NCBI RefSeq assembly: GCF_036173125.1
Contig: NZ_CP108054.1
Coordinates: forward strand, 3,906,001 to 3,970,000
Source: Streptomyces sp. NBC_00286
GTDB taxonomy: Bacteria > Actinomycetota > Actinomycetes > Streptomycetales > Streptomycetaceae
DNA: 64,000 nt
Direction of reading: 5' to 3'
The notes under the pieces were generated by a model that worked only from the letters and a program-made list of their open reading frames with translations, did no database searches and was not told the DNA's origin. Positions 37,295 through 46,185 of this stretch are shown piece after piece. Position 1 is the first letter of the stretch; the number at the start of each line of letters is the position of its first letter. Position numbers and translations under genes: made by a program.

Positions 37295-38161
37295 CTACGA
37301 AGCCGAACGCAGCGGAACCGTCTCCAAGAGCTCCGCAGCCATCCGCGCAGCGGACCCCGCCGTCTCCTCCGCTATTCGACGGAACGTCTCCTGGGCCTGC
37401 CGGGCCGGCCACTCCGGAGGGAGATGCTGCACAGGCAGCCGCGGGTCCGTACGTATGATCCGCAGCCACTCGGCGACCAGCCGCAGCCGCGTCGCGACCG
37501 GATCGACCGGCGCCGGCACGGCGGCCCACCGCTTGTCGAAGGCGACGTACCGCGCCGCGATGCTCTCCAGGTCCCAGCTCTCGCGGATCATCAGGCCGAC
37601 GTCGGTGAACGCGTCGGCCCGGGCGTGGAAGACCTTGACGTGGGCGTCGAGCCCGAGTTCGGAGACGGCGTCGCGGACATCGGCGTGGCCGGGGGCGATC
37701 CACAGCCCGCTGTAGAGGGCGCCGAAGCCGGACCAGGTCAGCCGGGAGCGCAGGTCATGGCGCTGGCGTTGCCAGGACTCCGGGAGGGAGAAGCCGAGCA
37801 GGGTCCAGGTGCCGTCCCAGTCCTCGTTGACCGCGCCGTCGCGCCAGATGCGCTGTCCGCCGTCCTCCAGGATGCGGACCGCCTGCGGGGTGAGCCCGAA
37901 GAACATCTTGCGGCCCTCGCGCTGGCGCCGTAGCAGGCCCCGGTTGACCATCCGGGTCAGCGTGGAACGTACGGCCTGCTCCCCCGTCCCGACCCGGGCG
38001 AGCACATCGATGATGCTGCCGGAGTAGACGCACAGGTCGCCTTCGTCCAGGACGTGGTTGCCGAAGAAGGTGAGCACGAGCGACTGGGGGCGCAACTGCG
38101 GGGCCTCAACGATGTCCGTTGTGTCCGTCGTAGCCGTCATGTCCAGGTCGTCGTCCTCCAC
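37295..38161 (-). CDS. PaaX-family transcriptional regulator
   Basis: About 281-288 residues. The N-terminal winged helix (LVLTFFGNHVLDEGDLCVYS, STLTRMVNRGLLRRQREGRK) and the central and C-terminal parts (WTLLGFSLPESWQRQRHDLR, LWIAPGH) match PaaX, which represses phenylacetate-type catabolic operons through acyl-CoA ligands. No such operon is adjacent, so the regulon is unknown. The start is ambiguous: GTG 38161 has no clear ribosome-binding site, ATG 38140 (MTATTD) has only a weak one. Confidence 0.85.
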   Translation of the reverse strand: MEDDDLDMTATTDTTDIVEAPQLRPQSLVLTFFGNHVLDEGDLCVYSGSIIDVLARVGTGEQAVRSTLTRMVNRGLLRRQREGRKMFFGLTPQAVRILEDGGQRIWRDGAVNEDWDGTWTLLGFSLPESWQRQRHDLRSRLTWSGFGALYSGLWIAPGHADVRDAVSELGLDAHVKVFHARADAFTDVGLMIRESWDLESIAARYVAFDKRWAAVPAPVDPVATRLRLVAEWLRIIRTDPRLPVQHLPPEWPARQAQETFRRIAEETAGSAARMAAELLETVPLRSAS

Positions 38162-38219
38162 AGCGGTAAAGGGTACGACCGCCCGCGCCGGCGAAAGCGC
38201 AAGCGGCCGTACGCACTTG

Positions 38220-39647
38220 TCACTGACCGTCGCCGGGATGGGCCAGGTCGTACGGGCGGGGATACGGCGCCGGCCGGTACGGGATGTAGCGGGCCGGCGT
38301 CGTGGGATCGGCCGCGGCGGCCGTGGCGTTGAGCGACGCGGGATCCGTGCCGTGCCAGCGCCCCTTGTCGAGCCGCTTCTCCAGGGTGTGCAGTGCGGCC
38401 GTCTGCTCGGCCGGGCTGAAGGTGCAGTGGCCGGGGTTGTCGACGTACGCCTGACGCAGCAGCGCCGACGAGCCCCCGGCGGTGGCGGCCCTGCGGTAGG
38501 CGCTCTGGACCTGTACGGGGACGAGGGCGTCGCCGGTGGTGTGGATGGTGAGCTGCGGTTTGTGCAGCCGGCCGGTGAACGCGCTGGTGCGGCTCATCCA
38601 GTCGACGGCGGCCGGGTCGGCGCTGATTCGCGGGGCCCGGTTCAGGGCGCCCAGGTCCTTCTTCAGGGACAGGCCGGCGTCCTTGTAGAGCTCGGTGACC
38701 TCCTTGTACACCGACGACCGGCGGAGCATCTTCGTGTAGTCGACGCCGGTATTCCAGGACATGTTGCCGCCGGCCCGGCTCTCGGCCTCTTGGCGCCAGC
38801 TGAACGCGGGCAGGCTCAGCATTCCCTGGAGGGCCTGGTACTGGTTGGCCTGCTGGGTGTTCCAGTCGTCCGGGGCGGGCTTGGGCTGCGCGGGGTCGTT
38901 CCAGCCGGGGAGGTTGTGGAGTGCGGCGGCGAGGGCGATACGGGCGCGGCCCTCGGGTGTGGCCTGGGCGTCGGTGACGGTCGCGCTCATCGTCTTGGCG
39001 GCGGCGGCAGCCGAGGCCTGATCGGGGAAGCCGACGAGGTCGACGGAGGAGCCGGGCGCGAGGAGGGTCTTGAGGGCGAAGACGGGGTCGAGGGTGTTGT
39101 TCCAGTTGGCGACGCCGCCGTGGACCAGCCCGCACATGGCCAGCGAGCCGTCGATGCGCCCGGGGTGCCGCTCGGCGATGGCGGTGGTGACCAGTCCGCC
39201 GTACGACTGCCCCCAGGCGAGCGTGCGCCGTGCCTTACCCGCCCACTCGGTGAACACGTCGAGGGTGGCGAGCTGGTCGGGCACGGCGTCCGTCACCGCC
39301 CAGCCGTTGGTGGCGTACGAGGAGCCGATGAGCGCGTAACCCTTCTCGAGGAGAAGCGCCTTCGTCCCGTCGTCGGGCGCGTTCTGCGCGGCGAGGGGCG
39401 AGCCGACGGGCCGGTAGCCGTGGCTGAAAAGCAGCACGGTGCCGTTCCAGTCGGCGGGCTTGTCCATGACGTACTTGGCGCCGGACGGGAGGGTGCCCTC
39501 GATGTGCTCGGCCGGCGCTTTGGCGGCGTACGCGGAGGCCGTGGGGACGGCGGAGGTGGCGAGCAGGAGGGCGACCGCGAAAGCGGTGGTGCGCGGCAAT
39601 GACGTACGAGCGCGGGTGCGGGGGGATGCGACTAAGGGCCGGGGCAT
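38220..39647 (-). CDS. Secreted alpha/beta-hydrolase
   Basis: A 475-residue protein with a Sec-type signal peptide: RTRARTS, a hydrophobic core around residues 20-36 (TAFAVALLLATSAVPTASAY) and a likely cleavage after ASAYA. The mature part is an alpha/beta-hydrolase with the nucleophile elbow GQSYGG, an acidic residue in TTGDALVPV and a C-terminal GHC-type His (NPGHCTF). WNGTVLLFSHGYRP supplies the oxyanion-hole strand. The substrate is unknown; relatives include secreted lipase- or peptidase-like proteins. No operon partner. Confidence 0.85.
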   Translation of the reverse strand: MPRPLVASPRTRARTSLPRTTAFAVALLLATSAVPTASAYAAKAPAEHIEGTLPSGAKYVMDKPADWNGTVLLFSHGYRPVGSPLAAQNAPDDGTKALLLEKGYALIGSSYATNGWAVTDAVPDQLATLDVFTEWAGKARRTLAWGQSYGGLVTTAIAERHPGRIDGSLAMCGLVHGGVANWNNTLDPVFALKTLLAPGSSVDLVGFPDQASAAAAAKTMSATVTDAQATPEGRARIALAAALHNLPGWNDPAQPKPAPDDWNTQQANQYQALQGMLSLPAFSWRQEAESRAGGNMSWNTGVDYTKMLRRSSVYKEVTELYKDAGLSLKKDLGALNRAPRISADPAAVDWMSRTSAFTGRLHKPQLTIHTTGDALVPVQVQSAYRRAATAGGSSALLRQAYVDNPGHCTFSPAEQTAALHTLEKRLDKGRWHGTDPASLNATAAAADPTTPARYIPYRPAPYPRPYDLAHPGDGQ

Positions 39648-39773
39648 CGCGGTCTCCCTTGAGTGGGGGGCGGGACACCGCGAAGGTAGGCGCGCTCATG
39701 GTGGCGGTCAACATTCTGCACAACATTGGCCGCCGGGCGTGGGTGACTGCCGTTGCGGCTCGGCTCGGCGGGA

Positions 39774-40586
39774 TCAGGCGTCCGCCTTCCGCGCCACCGC
39801 GAAGAGGCGACGGAACGGGAAGACCGTGCCGTACGGCGCGGGCGGGTAGGCCTCGCGGAGCAGGTCGCGGTACTCGGCGACGAAAGCCTCCGCCTCCTCG
39901 CCCAACTCCGTCAGGACCGGGCGCAGACCCGTGCCCTTCACCCAGTCCAGGACCGGGTCCACGCCTGTCAGGAGATGCAGGTATGTCGTCTCCCAGACGT
40001 CGGCGTCGCAGCCGAGTTCGGCGAGGGCCCGCAGATAGTCGGCGGGCTCGTGGACCGCGTCGTCGTGGCGGAGGGTTCCGGCCAGGCGGTTCTTCCAGCG
40101 CGCGGACTGGGCGAGTTCGCGCATCAGGCGGTGGCTGGGGGCGTCGAAGTTGCCGGGCACCTGGAAGGCGAGGGTGCCGCCCGGGGCGAGGCCATCCACC
40201 CAAGCAGGGAAGCGGGTTACGTGATCCGGTACCCACTGCAGGGTGGCGTTGCTGACGATCAGGTCGTACGGCTCTGCCGGCGCCCAAGTCCCGGCGTCCC
40301 CGGCGGCGAAGTCGAGGTGGCCGCCGCCCGGTGTGGGGCCCGCTAGGGGTTCGGCGCGGGCGAGCATCTGAGGTGAGTTGTCGAAGCCGGTGATGTGCGC
40401 GGTGGGCCAGCGGTCGGCGAGGAGGCGGGTCATGTTGCCGGGGCCGCAGCCGAGGTCGGCGATGCGGGGCGGGTCGGTGGGCAGTTCCGGGACGCGGGCG
40501 AGGAGGTCCGCGAAGGGGCGGGCGCGATGGTCCGCGTGGCGCAGGTATTGGCTCGGGTCCCAGGTGGGAGTGGCGGCGGCAGGCAT
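39774..40586 (-). CDS. tam: Trans-aconitate 2-methyltransferase
   Basis: A 270-residue SAM-dependent methyltransferase that detoxifies trans-aconitate, an inhibitor of aconitase. WDPSQYLRHADHRARPFADL at the N-terminus is characteristic of Tam, and motif I is IADLGCGPGNMTRLL; SNATLQWVPDH and FQVPGNFDAPSH also match the family. GGAGG lies about six to ten bases before the ATG. The divergent MarR-type gene is its known type of regulator (TamR). Cytoplasmic. Confidence 0.93.
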   Translation of the reverse strand: MPAAATPTWDPSQYLRHADHRARPFADLLARVPELPTDPPRIADLGCGPGNMTRLLADRWPTAHITGFDNSPQMLARAEPLAGPTPGGGHLDFAAGDAGTWAPAEPYDLIVSNATLQWVPDHVTRFPAWVDGLAPGGTLAFQVPGNFDAPSHRLMRELAQSARWKNRLAGTLRHDDAVHEPADYLRALAELGCDADVWETTYLHLLTGVDPVLDWVKGTGLRPVLTELGEEAEAFVAEYRDLLREAYPPAPYGTVFPFRRLFAVARKADA

Positions 40587-40649
40587 GGCGGGGCCTCCTT
40601 GAAGCGAACCGAGAGGGACCGGCGGGAATCCTCAGCCTCACATCCGCAC

Positions 40650-40667
40650 TATCTTGACGTCAAGAGA
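40650..40667. promoter_or_regulatory. Probable TamR operator (18-bp palindrome)
   Basis: TATCTTGACGTCAAGAGA contains the perfect 12-base palindrome CTTGACGTCAAG (40653-40664) midway between the divergent tam and tamR starts. MarR-family regulators bind such 16-18-base palindromes. A degenerate half site (TTCACGTCGAC) follows at 40669. Confidence 0.75.
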
Positions 40668-40700
40668 CTTCACGTCGACACAACCACTACACTGATCGCT

Positions 40701-41198
40701 ATGGAGGACGAGGTCGATCGGCTGGTCGCAGCGTGGCGCCGGGAGCGCCCGGACCTCGACGTGGAGCCGTTGGAAGTGCTCAGCCGGGTGAGCAGGCTGG
40801 CCCGGCATCTGGACCGCGCACGCCGCCTTGCCTTCTCCGAACACAGCCTGGAGCCCTGGGAGTTCGACGTCCTTACGGCGCTGAGGCGGGCCGGGGCTCC
40901 GTACCAGCTCTCCCCCGGCCAGTTGCTGACCCAGACCCTGGTGACGTCCGGCACGATGACGAACCGTATCGACCGGCTGGCGAAGAAGGGCCTGGTGGAG
41001 CGCCTCCCCGACCCCAACGACCGCCGGGGCGTGCTGGTGCGGCTGACCGACGAGGGGCGGGACCGCGCGGACCAGGCGCTCGCCGCGCTCCTCGACCAGG
41101 AGCGGGCGCTTCTGGCGGAGCTCAGCAGTGCGCAGCGCGGTGAACTGGCCGGGCTGCTACGCCAGTTGACCGCCCCGTTCGACAACATCCCCGGCTAG
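40701..41198 (+). CDS. tamR: MarR-family regulator TamR
   Basis: A 165-residue winged-helix regulator: EFDVLTALRRAGAPYQLSPG, QLLTQTLVTSGTMTNRIDRL, then AKKGLVERLPDPNDRRGVLV forms the recognition helix and wing. TamR of Streptomyces coelicolor controls the divergent tam gene in response to aconitate and citrate, as I recall from the literature, and the arrangement is the same here. The N-terminal helix (MEDEVDRLVAAWRRERPDLD) is typical of the UrtR-like subgroup. The start ATG 40701 has no strong ribosome-binding site, which fits a leaderless or weakly translated regulator. Confidence 0.9.
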   Translation: MEDEVDRLVAAWRRERPDLDVEPLEVLSRVSRLARHLDRARRLAFSEHSLEPWEFDVLTALRRAGAPYQLSPGQLLTQTLVTSGTMTNRIDRLAKKGLVERLPDPNDRRGVLVRLTDEGRDRADQALAALLDQERALLAELSSAQRGELAGLLRQLTAPFDNIPG

Positions 41199-41254
41199 GC
41201 GCTCCGCTGGGAGAGCCGTGTGGATGGTGCCACGCTGTGCCGCCGGTTGCCTGC

Positions 41255-41332
41255 CGTGCCGTCGTGGCTGGTCGCGCCCACGCGGCGGAGCCGCATATGT
41301 CACAGCCCCGCGCCCCTTTGGGGCGTTGCGCT
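41255..41332. repeat. Dispersed GC-rich intergenic repeat fragment
   Basis: CGTCGTGGCTGGTCGCGCCC, GGCGGAGCCGC and CAGCCCCGCGCCCCT are pieces of the same repeat family seen at 4.6-5.3, 16.0 and 58.9-61.1 kb. It lies between the convergent tamR and LuxR-type regulator genes. No gene here. Confidence 0.6.
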
Positions 41333-41344
41333 CAGCGGTGTTGA

Positions 41345-42118
41345 TCAGGCGCTGCTGCTTTCCTCCGGCATGATCCGGCCGGTAGGCCCCAGATCCACCG
41401 GCCCCACCCCAGCCCGCCTGGCTAGCGCGACCGCGGCCAGCGTGGAGTGGACGCCCAGCTTCCCGAGCACGTTCTGCATATGGGTGCGGACGGTGTGCGG
41501 GGACAGGAACAGGCGCTCGGCGACGGCTTTGCGCCCCAGACCCGCGACCATGCACCGCAGCACCTCGCGCTCGCGCGGTGTGAGGGACTCGACGAGCTGT
41601 TCGCTCTCGGTGCGGTGCTTGCGGGCGGCGGTCAGCTCGCGCAGGACGCCCGTGAGCAGGGCGGGCGGCAGATGGGTCTCGTCCCGCAGTACGCCTCGTA
41701 TGACCGTGAGCAGCCTCGACAGCGAGCAGTCCTTGGCGACCCAGCCCGAGGCCCCGGCCTGCAGGGCGAGGGCAGCGCGGCGCGAGTCGTCCTTTTCCGC
41801 GAGGACGACGGTACGGACGCCGGGGTGGCCCGAACGGACGCCCGCGACCAGGGAGATGCCGTCGACCAGGCCTTCTTCGTTGTTGTCGTGCACGGAGACG
41901 GCCGGGCGGACGCCGGGCACATTGCCGCCCAGGTCGGCGTCGACGAGCAGCACGTCGAATCTGCGGCCTTCCGCCGCCGCGCGCTCCATAGAGCGCAGCG
42001 CGGCGGGGCCGCTGCCGGCCGCGGACACGTCGACGTCGGGCTCGGCGGCCAGGGCCGCGGCGAGAGACTCGGCGAAGATGCGGTGGTCGTCGACGACCAG
42101 GACACGGATGCGAACCAC
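41345..42118 (-). CDS. LuxR/NarL-type response regulator (orphan)
   Basis: A 257-residue regulator with an N-terminal receiver (VLVVDDHRIFAESLAAALAA; acidic pair D10-D11, phospho-acceptor D60 in FDVLLVDADLGG, Lys in GWVAKD) and a C-terminal LuxR helix-turn-helix (LTPREREVLRCMVAGLGRKA, VAERLFLSPHTVRTHMQNVL). All phosphorylation residues are present. There is no adjacent kinase; the orphan kinase at 23107 is of the right class but the pairing is speculative. GTG at 42118 is chosen because GGGGG lies nine bases upstream; the open frame extends further without support. Confidence 0.9.
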   Translation of the reverse strand: MVRIRVLVVDDHRIFAESLAAALAAEPDVDVSAAGSGPAALRSMERAAAEGRRFDVLLVDADLGGNVPGVRPAVSVHDNNEEGLVDGISLVAGVRSGHPGVRTVVLAEKDDSRRAALALQAGASGWVAKDCSLSRLLTVIRGVLRDETHLPPALLTGVLRELTAARKHRTESEQLVESLTPREREVLRCMVAGLGRKAVAERLFLSPHTVRTHMQNVLGKLGVHSTLAAVALARRAGVGPVDLGPTGRIMPEESSSA

Positions 42119-42386
42119 TGAAACCCCCACTGGTCGGGGGACGACCGACGCAGGTACGGCGCCCGGAGTGTTCCGGGACCCCGAGGACCCCGGGACGGGG
42201 GAGCCGCAGCCACACGGCCGCCGCCGTGCTGGAACTGCTACCCCCACTCCGGGCGTCGTACCCGACTTCTCTCGCCCCCTGATCAACACCGGCCCCCACC
42301 GGTGCTGCTCATCAGGGTAAGGCCGGGGGGCGGGAGCGGAAGAGGATTTGCAGAACTGATTGTCCAGCACGTTTATGGTGAGGCTT

Positions 42387-42830
42387 ATGTTTCGTATTGA
42401 GACAGGAGTCGACAAAGAGTTCAGCAAGTTGCTGCGTTCCCGACTCCGGGACGCCAACACGGCGGCCTCTCCCGTACTCCGTGCTCTCCACGGAACCCCC
42501 GACGAACGCGAGCTTCCGCTCCACCTCTGGGCGCTGGACGAGCAGGGCGAGCTCGCGGGCGGCCTCGTCGGCCATACCTGGGCGACGTGGCTGCACGTCA
42601 CGTACCTCTGGGTCGACACCCCCCACCGCGGCACGGGCCTCGGCACCCACCTGCTGTCCCGCGCCGAAACCCTGGCCCGGACGGAGCGCGGCTGCCACGC
42701 CGCCCGCCTGGAGACGTGGGACTTCCAGGCGCCGGAGTTCTACAAGAAGCGGGGGTACGAGGTGGTGTGCGTGATCCCCGACTATCCGCCGGGGGTTACG
42801 GAGTACACGCTGACGAAGCAGCTCAGCTGA
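42387..42830 (+). CDS. GNAT-family N-acetyltransferase
   Basis: A 147-residue GNAT fold. LHVTYLWVDTPHRGTGLGTH holds the acetyl-CoA loop (R/Q-x-x-G-x-G/A), and WDFQAPEFYKKRGYEVVCVI is the closing beta-alpha-beta. Substrate unknown. The start is uncertain: ATG 42387 (MFRIETGVD) has GGTGAGG close by, and ATG 42375 is an alternative. Its last eight bases overlap the last bases of galK on the other strand. Confidence 0.87.
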   Translation: MFRIETGVDKEFSKLLRSRLRDANTAASPVLRALHGTPDERELPLHLWALDEQGELAGGLVGHTWATWLHVTYLWVDTPHRGTGLGTHLLSRAETLARTERGCHAARLETWDFQAPEFYKKRGYEVVCVIPDYPPGVTEYTLTKQLS

Positions 42831-43968
42831 GGCGCCGCGCGCCCGCCGACGGGATCGCCGTGAAGACCCGCGGAGCCGTGAACCCGGCTGCCGCGAACGC
42901 TTCCTCCACCGTCTTGGTGACCGTTTCCGCGTCCGTGGACTCGACGAGGACGATCGCCGAGCCGCCGAAGCCGCCGCCCGTCATGCGGGCACCCACCGCG
43001 CCGGCCGACAACGCCGTGTCGACGACCAGGTCCAGCTCCGCGCAGGAGATGCGGAAGTCGTCGCGCAGCGAGGCGTGGCCCTCGTTCAGCACCGGGCCGA
43101 TCGCCCTCGTGTCGCCCGCCTTCAGCAGCGACACGACCCGCTCCACCCGGTGGTTCTCGGTGACGATGTGGCGCACCAGACGGCACACCTCCTCCTCGTC
43201 GCCCAACCGCTCCAGGGCCGCGTCCAGTTCGTCGTACGCCACATCCCGCAGTGCGGTCACGCCGAGCAGGGCTGCGCCCTTCTCGCAGCCCGCCCGCCGC
43301 TTGCCGTACTCGCCGTCGCTGTGGGCGTGCTTGACGCGCGTGTCGACGACCAGCAGCCGCATGCCCTCGGCCGCGAGGTCGAAGGGGATCTGCTGCTGGG
43401 CCAGGTCACGGGTGTCGAGGAACAGCGCGTGGCCGTCCTCGCAGCACGCCGAGGCCGTCTGATCCATGATCCCGGTGGGGGCGCCGACGTACATGTTCTC
43501 GGCGCGCTGGCACAGGCGGGCCAACTGCGGGCGCTCGATGCCGAGTCCGTAGAGCTCGTCGAGGGCCAGGGCCGTGACGACCTCCAGGGCCGCCGAGGAG
43601 GACAGGCCCGCGCCCGTCGGGACCGTCGAGGCCAGATGGATGTCCGCGCCGGTCACCGCGTGGCCCGCCTCGCGCAGTGCCCACACCACGCCCGCCGGGT
43701 ACGCCGTCCAGCCCGTGTCGGACAGCGGGGCGAGTTCGTCGACGCGCAGTTCCACGACGCCGTCCTCGACGTCGGCGGAGTGCAGCCGGAGCACGCCGTC
43801 CGTGCGCCGCGACACCGCCGCGACCGTGGTGTGCGGCAGCGCGAAGGGCATGACGAAGCCGTCGTTGTAGTCGGTGTGCTCACCGATCAGGTTGACGCGC
43901 CCCGGCGCTGCCCAGACACCCTCGGGGGCGCTCCCGTACAGCTCCTCGAACTTCTCGGCGATGCTCAC
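42823..43968 (-). CDS. galK: Galactokinase
   Basis: This 381-residue GHMP kinase phosphorylates galactose, the first step of the Leloir pathway. It shows [20 protein letters not shown], the GHMP ATP loop [14 protein letters not shown], and C-terminal [11 protein letters not shown]. The GTG start at 43968 overlaps the galE stop by four bases (GTGA), so galTEK is a translationally coupled operon. Start choice follows this overlap; an upstream in-frame start would sit inside galE. Confidence 0.97.
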   Translation of the reverse strand: MSIAEKFEELYGSAPEGVWAAPGRVNLIGEHTDYNDGFVMPFALPHTTVAAVSRRTDGVLRLHSADVEDGVVELRVDELAPLSDTGWTAYPAGVVWALREAGHAVTGADIHLASTVPTGAGLSSSAALEVVTALALDELYGLGIERPQLARLCQRAENMYVGAPTGIMDQTASACCEDGHALFLDTRDLAQQQIPFDLAAEGMRLLVVDTRVKHAHSDGEYGKRRAGCEKGAALLGVTALRDVAYDELDAALERLGDEEEVCRLVRHIVTENHRVERVVSLLKAGDTRAIGPVLNEGHASLRDDFRISCAELDLVVDTALSAGAVGARMTGGGFGGSAIVLVESTDAETVTKTVEEAFAAAGFTAPRVFTAIPSAGARRLS

Positions 43969-44933
43969 GAACCACTCTTCCTGTTCTGCGCGAACGCCCA
44001 CGCGTCCGCCACGATCCCCGCGAGGTCCGCGCGGGACGGGGTCCAGCCGAGCCGTTCACGAGCGGCCTCGGCGGAGGCCACCAGCACGGCCGGGTCGCCG
44101 CCGCGGCGGGGGGCCACGACCTCGGGGATCGGGTGCCCGGTGACCTGGCGGACGGTCTCGATGACCTCGCGGACCGAGAAGCCGTTGCCGTTGCCGAGGT
44201 TGCAGATCAGGTGCTCGCCCGGGGTGGCCGCCTCGACGGCCAGCAGGTGGGCCTCCGCCAGGTCCGCGACGTGGATGTAGTCGCGGATGCAGGTGCCGTC
44301 CGGCGTCGGGTAGTCGTCGCCGAAGACGGAGATCGCGTCGCGCCTGCCCTGGGCTACCTGGAGTACGAGCGGGATGAGGTGCGACTCGGGGTCGTGGCGC
44401 TCGCCGCAACTGCCGTACGCACCCGCCACGTTGAAGTAGCGCAGCGACACCGCGCCCAGGCCGTGGGCGGCCGCCTCGCCGCTGATCATGTGGTCGACGG
44501 CGAGCTTCGAGGCGCCGTACGGGTTCGTCGGCGCCGTCGGCGCGGACTCGACGATGGGGGTTTCCTCCGGCTCGCCGTACGTGGCGGCGGTGGAGGAGAA
44601 GACGAGCCTGCGGACGCCCGTGGAGCGCATGGCCTCGAGCAGGGCCATCGTGCCGCCGACGTTGTTCTCCCAGTACTTTTCGGGCTTGACGACCGACTCG
44701 CCGACCTGCGAGAACGCGGCGAAGTGCAGCACGGCCTCGAAGGAGGAGTCCAGCCACTTGGCGGCATCCCGGATGTCGCCCTCGATGAAGGAAGCACCGG
44801 TGGGCACGCCCTCGCGGAAGCCGGTCGAGAGGTTGTCGAGGACGACGACCTCGTGGCCCGCCTCCAGCAGATGCTGTGCGACCACACTGCCGACATAGCC
44901 CGCGCCGCCGGTGACCAGGTACTTCCCACTCAT
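43965..44933 (-). CDS. galE: UDP-glucose 4-epimerase
   Basis: A 322-residue short-chain epimerase that interconverts UDP-galactose and UDP-glucose. The NAD loop [20 protein letters not shown] is at the N-terminus, [10 protein letters not shown] holds the catalytic Ser/Thr, and [11 protein letters not shown] the YxxxK pair. Its ATG at 44933 overlaps the galT stop (ATGA) and its stop overlaps galK. It also supplies UDP-Gal for cell-wall glycans when galactose is absent. Confidence 0.97.
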   Translation of the reverse strand: MSGKYLVTGGAGYVGSVVAQHLLEAGHEVVVLDNLSTGFREGVPTGASFIEGDIRDAAKWLDSSFEAVLHFAAFSQVGESVVKPEKYWENNVGGTMALLEAMRSTGVRRLVFSSTAATYGEPEETPIVESAPTAPTNPYGASKLAVDHMISGEAAAHGLGAVSLRYFNVAGAYGSCGERHDPESHLIPLVLQVAQGRRDAISVFGDDYPTPDGTCIRDYIHVADLAEAHLLAVEAATPGEHLICNLGNGNGFSVREVIETVRQVTGHPIPEVVAPRRGGDPAVLVASAEAARERLGWTPSRADLAGIVADAWAFAQNRKSGS

Positions 44934-45994
44934 GAACTCGCTACCTCTCGCAGTCGCTGCGCCGCGGTCTCCGGCGGCACGTCGTTGATGAACACGCTCA
45001 TGCCGGATTCGGAACCCGCGAGGAACTTCAGCTTGCCGGAAGTGCGGCGAATGGTGAAAAGCTCCAGGTGGAGCGCGAAGTCGTCACGGCTGACACCCTC
45101 GAACTCCTCCAGCGTGCCGAACGGCGCCTGATGCCAGGCGGAGATGTACGGCGTCGGAGACTCACCCTCGCCGAAAATCCGGTCGAAGCGCCTCAAGAGT
45201 TCCAGATACACCTTGGGGAACTCTGTGCGGGCGTCCTCGTCGAGTCCCAGAAGGTCCGGCACCCGCCGCTTCGGGTAGAGGTGCACCTCGTACGGCCAGT
45301 GCGCCGCGTACGGCACGAAGGCCACCCAGTGTTCGGCGTCCAGCACGATCCGGTCGCCGTCGGACAGTTCGCGGGCCACCACGTCGTCGAAGAGGTTCTC
45401 CCCGCCGGTCGCCTCCTTGTGCGCGGCAAGTGAGCGCAGCATCAGGGCCGTACGAGGGGTGGTGAAGGGGTACGCGTAGATCTGGCCGTGCGGATGTCCG
45501 AGGGTCACGCCGATCTCGGCGCCGCGGTTCTCGAAACAGAAGACCTGCTCCACGGAGGGGAGATGGGACAGCTCGGCGGTGCGGTCGGTCCAGGCCTCCA
45601 GGACGAGGCCTGCCTGTTCCTCCGTCAGATCCGCGAAGGACGCGTCGTGGTCGGAGGTGAAGCAGACGACCTCGCAGCGGCCGGAGTCGCCGGCGAGGGA
45701 GGGGAAGCGGTTCTCGAAGACGGCGACGTCGTACGAGGAGTCCGGTATCTCGCTGAGGCGGTCACCCTCGGACGGGCACAGGGGGCACTCGTTCGCCGGC
45801 GGATGGTAGGTGCGGCCCTGGCGGTGCGAGGCGATCGCGACCGAGTCGCCGAGCAGCGGGTCGCGGCGCACCTCAGACGTGGTGACGGTCGGGTCGAGCG
45901 GTCTGCGGTCGACCGCGTCGCGGACCGCGTCATCGCGCGCGTCGTAGTAGATGAGCTCACGACCGTCGGCCAGCCGGGTCGAGGTCTTCTTCAC
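44930..45994 (-). CDS. galT: Galactose-1-phosphate uridylyltransferase
   Basis: A 354-residue enzyme exchanging UMP between UDP-glucose and galactose 1-phosphate. The active-site HxH is in [13 protein letters not shown]; a CPLCPSEG zinc pair and [17 protein letters not shown] are typical. The GTG start at 45994 ([11 protein letters not shown]) follows AGGAGGAAGGG by about 13 bases. It is the first gene of galTEK and is divergent from a sugar symporter gene across an AT-richer regulatory gap. Confidence 0.97.
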   Translation of the reverse strand: MKKTSTRLADGRELIYYDARDDAVRDAVDRRPLDPTVTTSEVRRDPLLGDSVAIASHRQGRTYHPPANECPLCPSEGDRLSEIPDSSYDVAVFENRFPSLAGDSGRCEVVCFTSDHDASFADLTEEQAGLVLEAWTDRTAELSHLPSVEQVFCFENRGAEIGVTLGHPHGQIYAYPFTTPRTALMLRSLAAHKEATGGENLFDDVVARELSDGDRIVLDAEHWVAFVPYAAHWPYEVHLYPKRRVPDLLGLDEDARTEFPKVYLELLRRFDRIFGEGESPTPYISAWHQAPFGTLEEFEGVSRDDFALHLELFTIRRTSGKLKFLAGSESGMSVFINDVPPETAAQRLREVASS

Positions 45995-46185
45995 GGAACC
46001 GAGCCCTTCCTCCTGCGCCGCGCTCTCTAGGCGCACTCATCCAACAGAACTGAACACAACAAACCACAATTCCTCACGCCAGTCAACATCACAATCAAAC
46101 AAAGATCCCCATCGCGGCTGTTCAATTCTTGAAGCGGGCGGCGTAATTTCCGCCCTGATCTGTGCACGCAACGAAGCGAGTTCTC
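45995..46185. promoter_or_regulatory. Divergent gal operon / symporter control region
   Basis: Distinctly A+C-rich compared with its surroundings. Between about 46040 and 46105 short CAACA/AACAAA/ACAATCAAACAAAG direct repeats cluster; read on the gal strand this gives TTTGTTTGATTGTGATGTTG, similar in style to DeoR/GlpR-type operators and to the hexamer repeats known at gal promoters of Streptomyces. GGGCGG-N8-CCGCCC (46136-46155) is an inverted repeat upstream of the symporter. Confidence 0.5.

Noticed and set aside
42823..42830. Frameshift or annotation error between GNAT and galK
   Set aside because: Both C-termini are complete and typical; an eight-base tail-to-tail overlap is ordinary in compact regions.
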